Origin: Burkholderiaceae bacterium
GTDB taxonomy: Bacteria > Pseudomonadota > Gammaproteobacteria > Burkholderiales > Burkholderiaceae
Assembly: GCA_030151165.1 (NCBI GenBank)
Contig: JASLEM010000143.1
Span: 1 to 7,065, forward strand
Length of the DNA stretch: 7,065 nucleotides
Direction of reading: 5' to 3'
Part shown: in pieces, positions 6,741 through 7,065 of the stretch
How the letters are laid out: every line of letters begins with the position of its first letter
Position numbering within the stretch: position 1 is the stretch's first letter
The notes under the pieces: generated by a model
Database searches by the model: none
Seen by the model: only the letters and a program-made list of their open reading frames with translations
Told to the model about the DNA's origin: nothing
Made by a program: the position numbers and the translations under genes

Positions 6741-6821
6741 TCAGCGCCCCGCTCGGCCGCCCGGAGGAAGCTGAGCGCCCCCTCGGGGGGCAGTGAATGA
6801 AATGAACGTGGGGGTGGTCAT
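6741..6821 (-). other. Possible 26-codon leader ORF between livG and livF
   Basis: An ATG at 6821 directly follows the livG TGA and has GGGAG 8 nt upstream, inside the end of livG. The frame runs 26 codons (MTTPTFISFTAP, then a Gly/Pro/Arg-rich end encoded by the repeat) to TGA 6743-6741, only 2 nt before the livF ATG. The peptide itself has no recognisable fold. It could serve to carry ribosomes from livG to livF, whose own start lacks a clear ribosome binding site. It may equally be the wreck of an original livF start. Confidence 0.25.
6769..6795 (-). repeat. GC-rich intergenic palindrome, copy B (livG-livF gap)
   Basis: Read on the - strand it begins CACTGCCCCCCGAGGGGGC and continues into GCTCAGC. 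Six bases 6777-6782 pair with 6786-6791 around a 3-nt loop. Nearby, CTCAGC 6740-6745 is complementary to GCTGAG 6770-6775, and GCTCAGCGCCCC 6739-6750 nearly repeats at 6770-6781 (11 of 12), so the element may reach to 6739. It resembles copy A at 2751-2779. I recall similar CCCCCCGAGGGGG intergenic repeats in Comamonadaceae, but cannot check this here. Confidence 0.55.
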
Positions 6822-7065
6822 TCAATGGGCTCCCACGAGTTCGGTCTGCGTCGAGCCCATGTAGGCCTCGATCACCTGCGGATTCTTCGACACCTCGGCA
6901 TACGGCCCCTCGGCCAGCAGCGCGCCGCGCTGCAGGACGGTGATGGTGTCGGCAATGCTGGAGACCACGCTCATGTTGTGCTCCACCATGAGGATGGTGC
7001 GGTTGGCCGAGACCTTCTTGATCAGCTGGCGGATGCGGTCGACGTCCTCGATGCCCATGCCTTGC
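6822..7065 (-). CDS. livG: Liv-type ABC transporter ATPase LivG, C-terminal fragment (truncated by window edge)
   Basis: The last 81 or so codons of a LivG-type ATPase are visible, ending MGSTQTELVGAH at TGA 6824-6822. The frame stays open to the right edge, so the start, Walker A, signature and Walker B lie outside. The first visible residues QGMGIEDVDRIRQLI are the segment that follows Walker B (D-loop region) in LivG-like proteins. ILMVEHNMSVVSSIADTITVLQRG carries the switch histidine, and the C-terminus LLAEGPYAEVSKNPQVIEAYMG is the usual LivG/LivF ending. It is the most upstream gene of the operon seen here, so any operon promoter is outside the window. The livG stop lies 83 bp before the livF start, a gap filled by a palindromic repeat. 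Confidence 0.92.
   Translation of the reverse strand, partial: QGMGIEDVDRIRQLIKKVSANRTILMVEHNMSVVSSIADTITVLQRGALLAEGPYAEVSKNPQVIEAYMGSTQTELVGAH

Larger units (their letters stand above)
6728..6821 (-). repeat. 11-bp direct repeat flanking the livG-livF intergenic element
   Basis: On the - strand, ATGACCACCCC (6821-6811) and ATGCCCACCCC (6738-6728) match at 10 of 11 bases and flank the palindromic repeat. The second is the livF start itself. The first lies directly after the livG stop (TGAATG). This could be a duplication made when the element inserted, or chance similarity of two short Pro/Thr-coding starts. Confidence 0.35.

Noticed and set aside
6739..6825. 29-residue N-terminal extension of LivF from TTG 6825
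   Set aside because: It is encoded by the palindromic repeat, uses a rare start codon, and LivF proteins begin at the MPTPFLEIKG position.
1..7065. A new defence or mobile system
   Set aside because: All full-length genes belong to known transport, membrane or RNA helicase families. No nuclease, toxin, transposase, integrase, CRISPR repeat or reverse transcriptase was seen on either strand.

Overview
The window is very GC-rich, with strong third-position G/C bias. The DEAD-box helicase, the branched-chain amino acid ABC transporter genes and the FUSC-type membrane protein fit a betaproteobacterium of the order Burkholderiales, probably close to Comamonadaceae. That placement is inferred from protein style, operon order and a GC-rich intergenic palindrome, not from a marker gene.

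Layout. The left end (1-1288, + strand) holds the 3' part of a FUSC-family membrane protein whose 5' end lies outside the window. A convergent 123-bp gap (1289-1411) follows and carries a striking 54-nt near-perfect palindrome of REP type. Everything to the right is read leftward on the - strand. In transcription order it is livG (3' end only, 7065-6822), livF (6738-6034), livK (5966-4734), livH (4626-3739), livM (3739-2780), then a DEAD-box RNA helicase (2734-1412) starting only 45 bp after livM. No stretch over 300 bases lacks a gene.

How the genes work together. LivK is the secreted periplasmic binding protein, LivH and LivM form the membrane channel, and LivF and LivG are the two cytoplasmic ATPases, so this is a complete HAAT-type ABC importer apart from the truncated livG. 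The substrate cannot be fixed from sequence; branched-chain amino acids are the family default, and related systems take up amides, urea or aromatic acids. Spacing is tight at livH/livM. Two GC hairpins sit between livK and livH, where they could raise binding-protein mRNA over permease mRNA.

Most notable details. (1) LivF has Arg instead of the Walker A Lys and Gln at the switch-His position, suggesting one degenerate ATP site. (2) A GC palindrome family occurs twice, in the livG-livF gap and between livM and the helicase, in opposite orientation. (3) The livG-livF copy is flanked by an 11-bp near-identical direct repeat, each copy including an ATG, as if the livF start region had been duplicated around an inserted element. 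(4) The REP-like palindrome lies between the convergent genes. I see no defence system, CRISPR array, tRNA, rRNA, complete transposon or clearly new multi-gene system. Most of the window is ordinary housekeeping and transport sequence.
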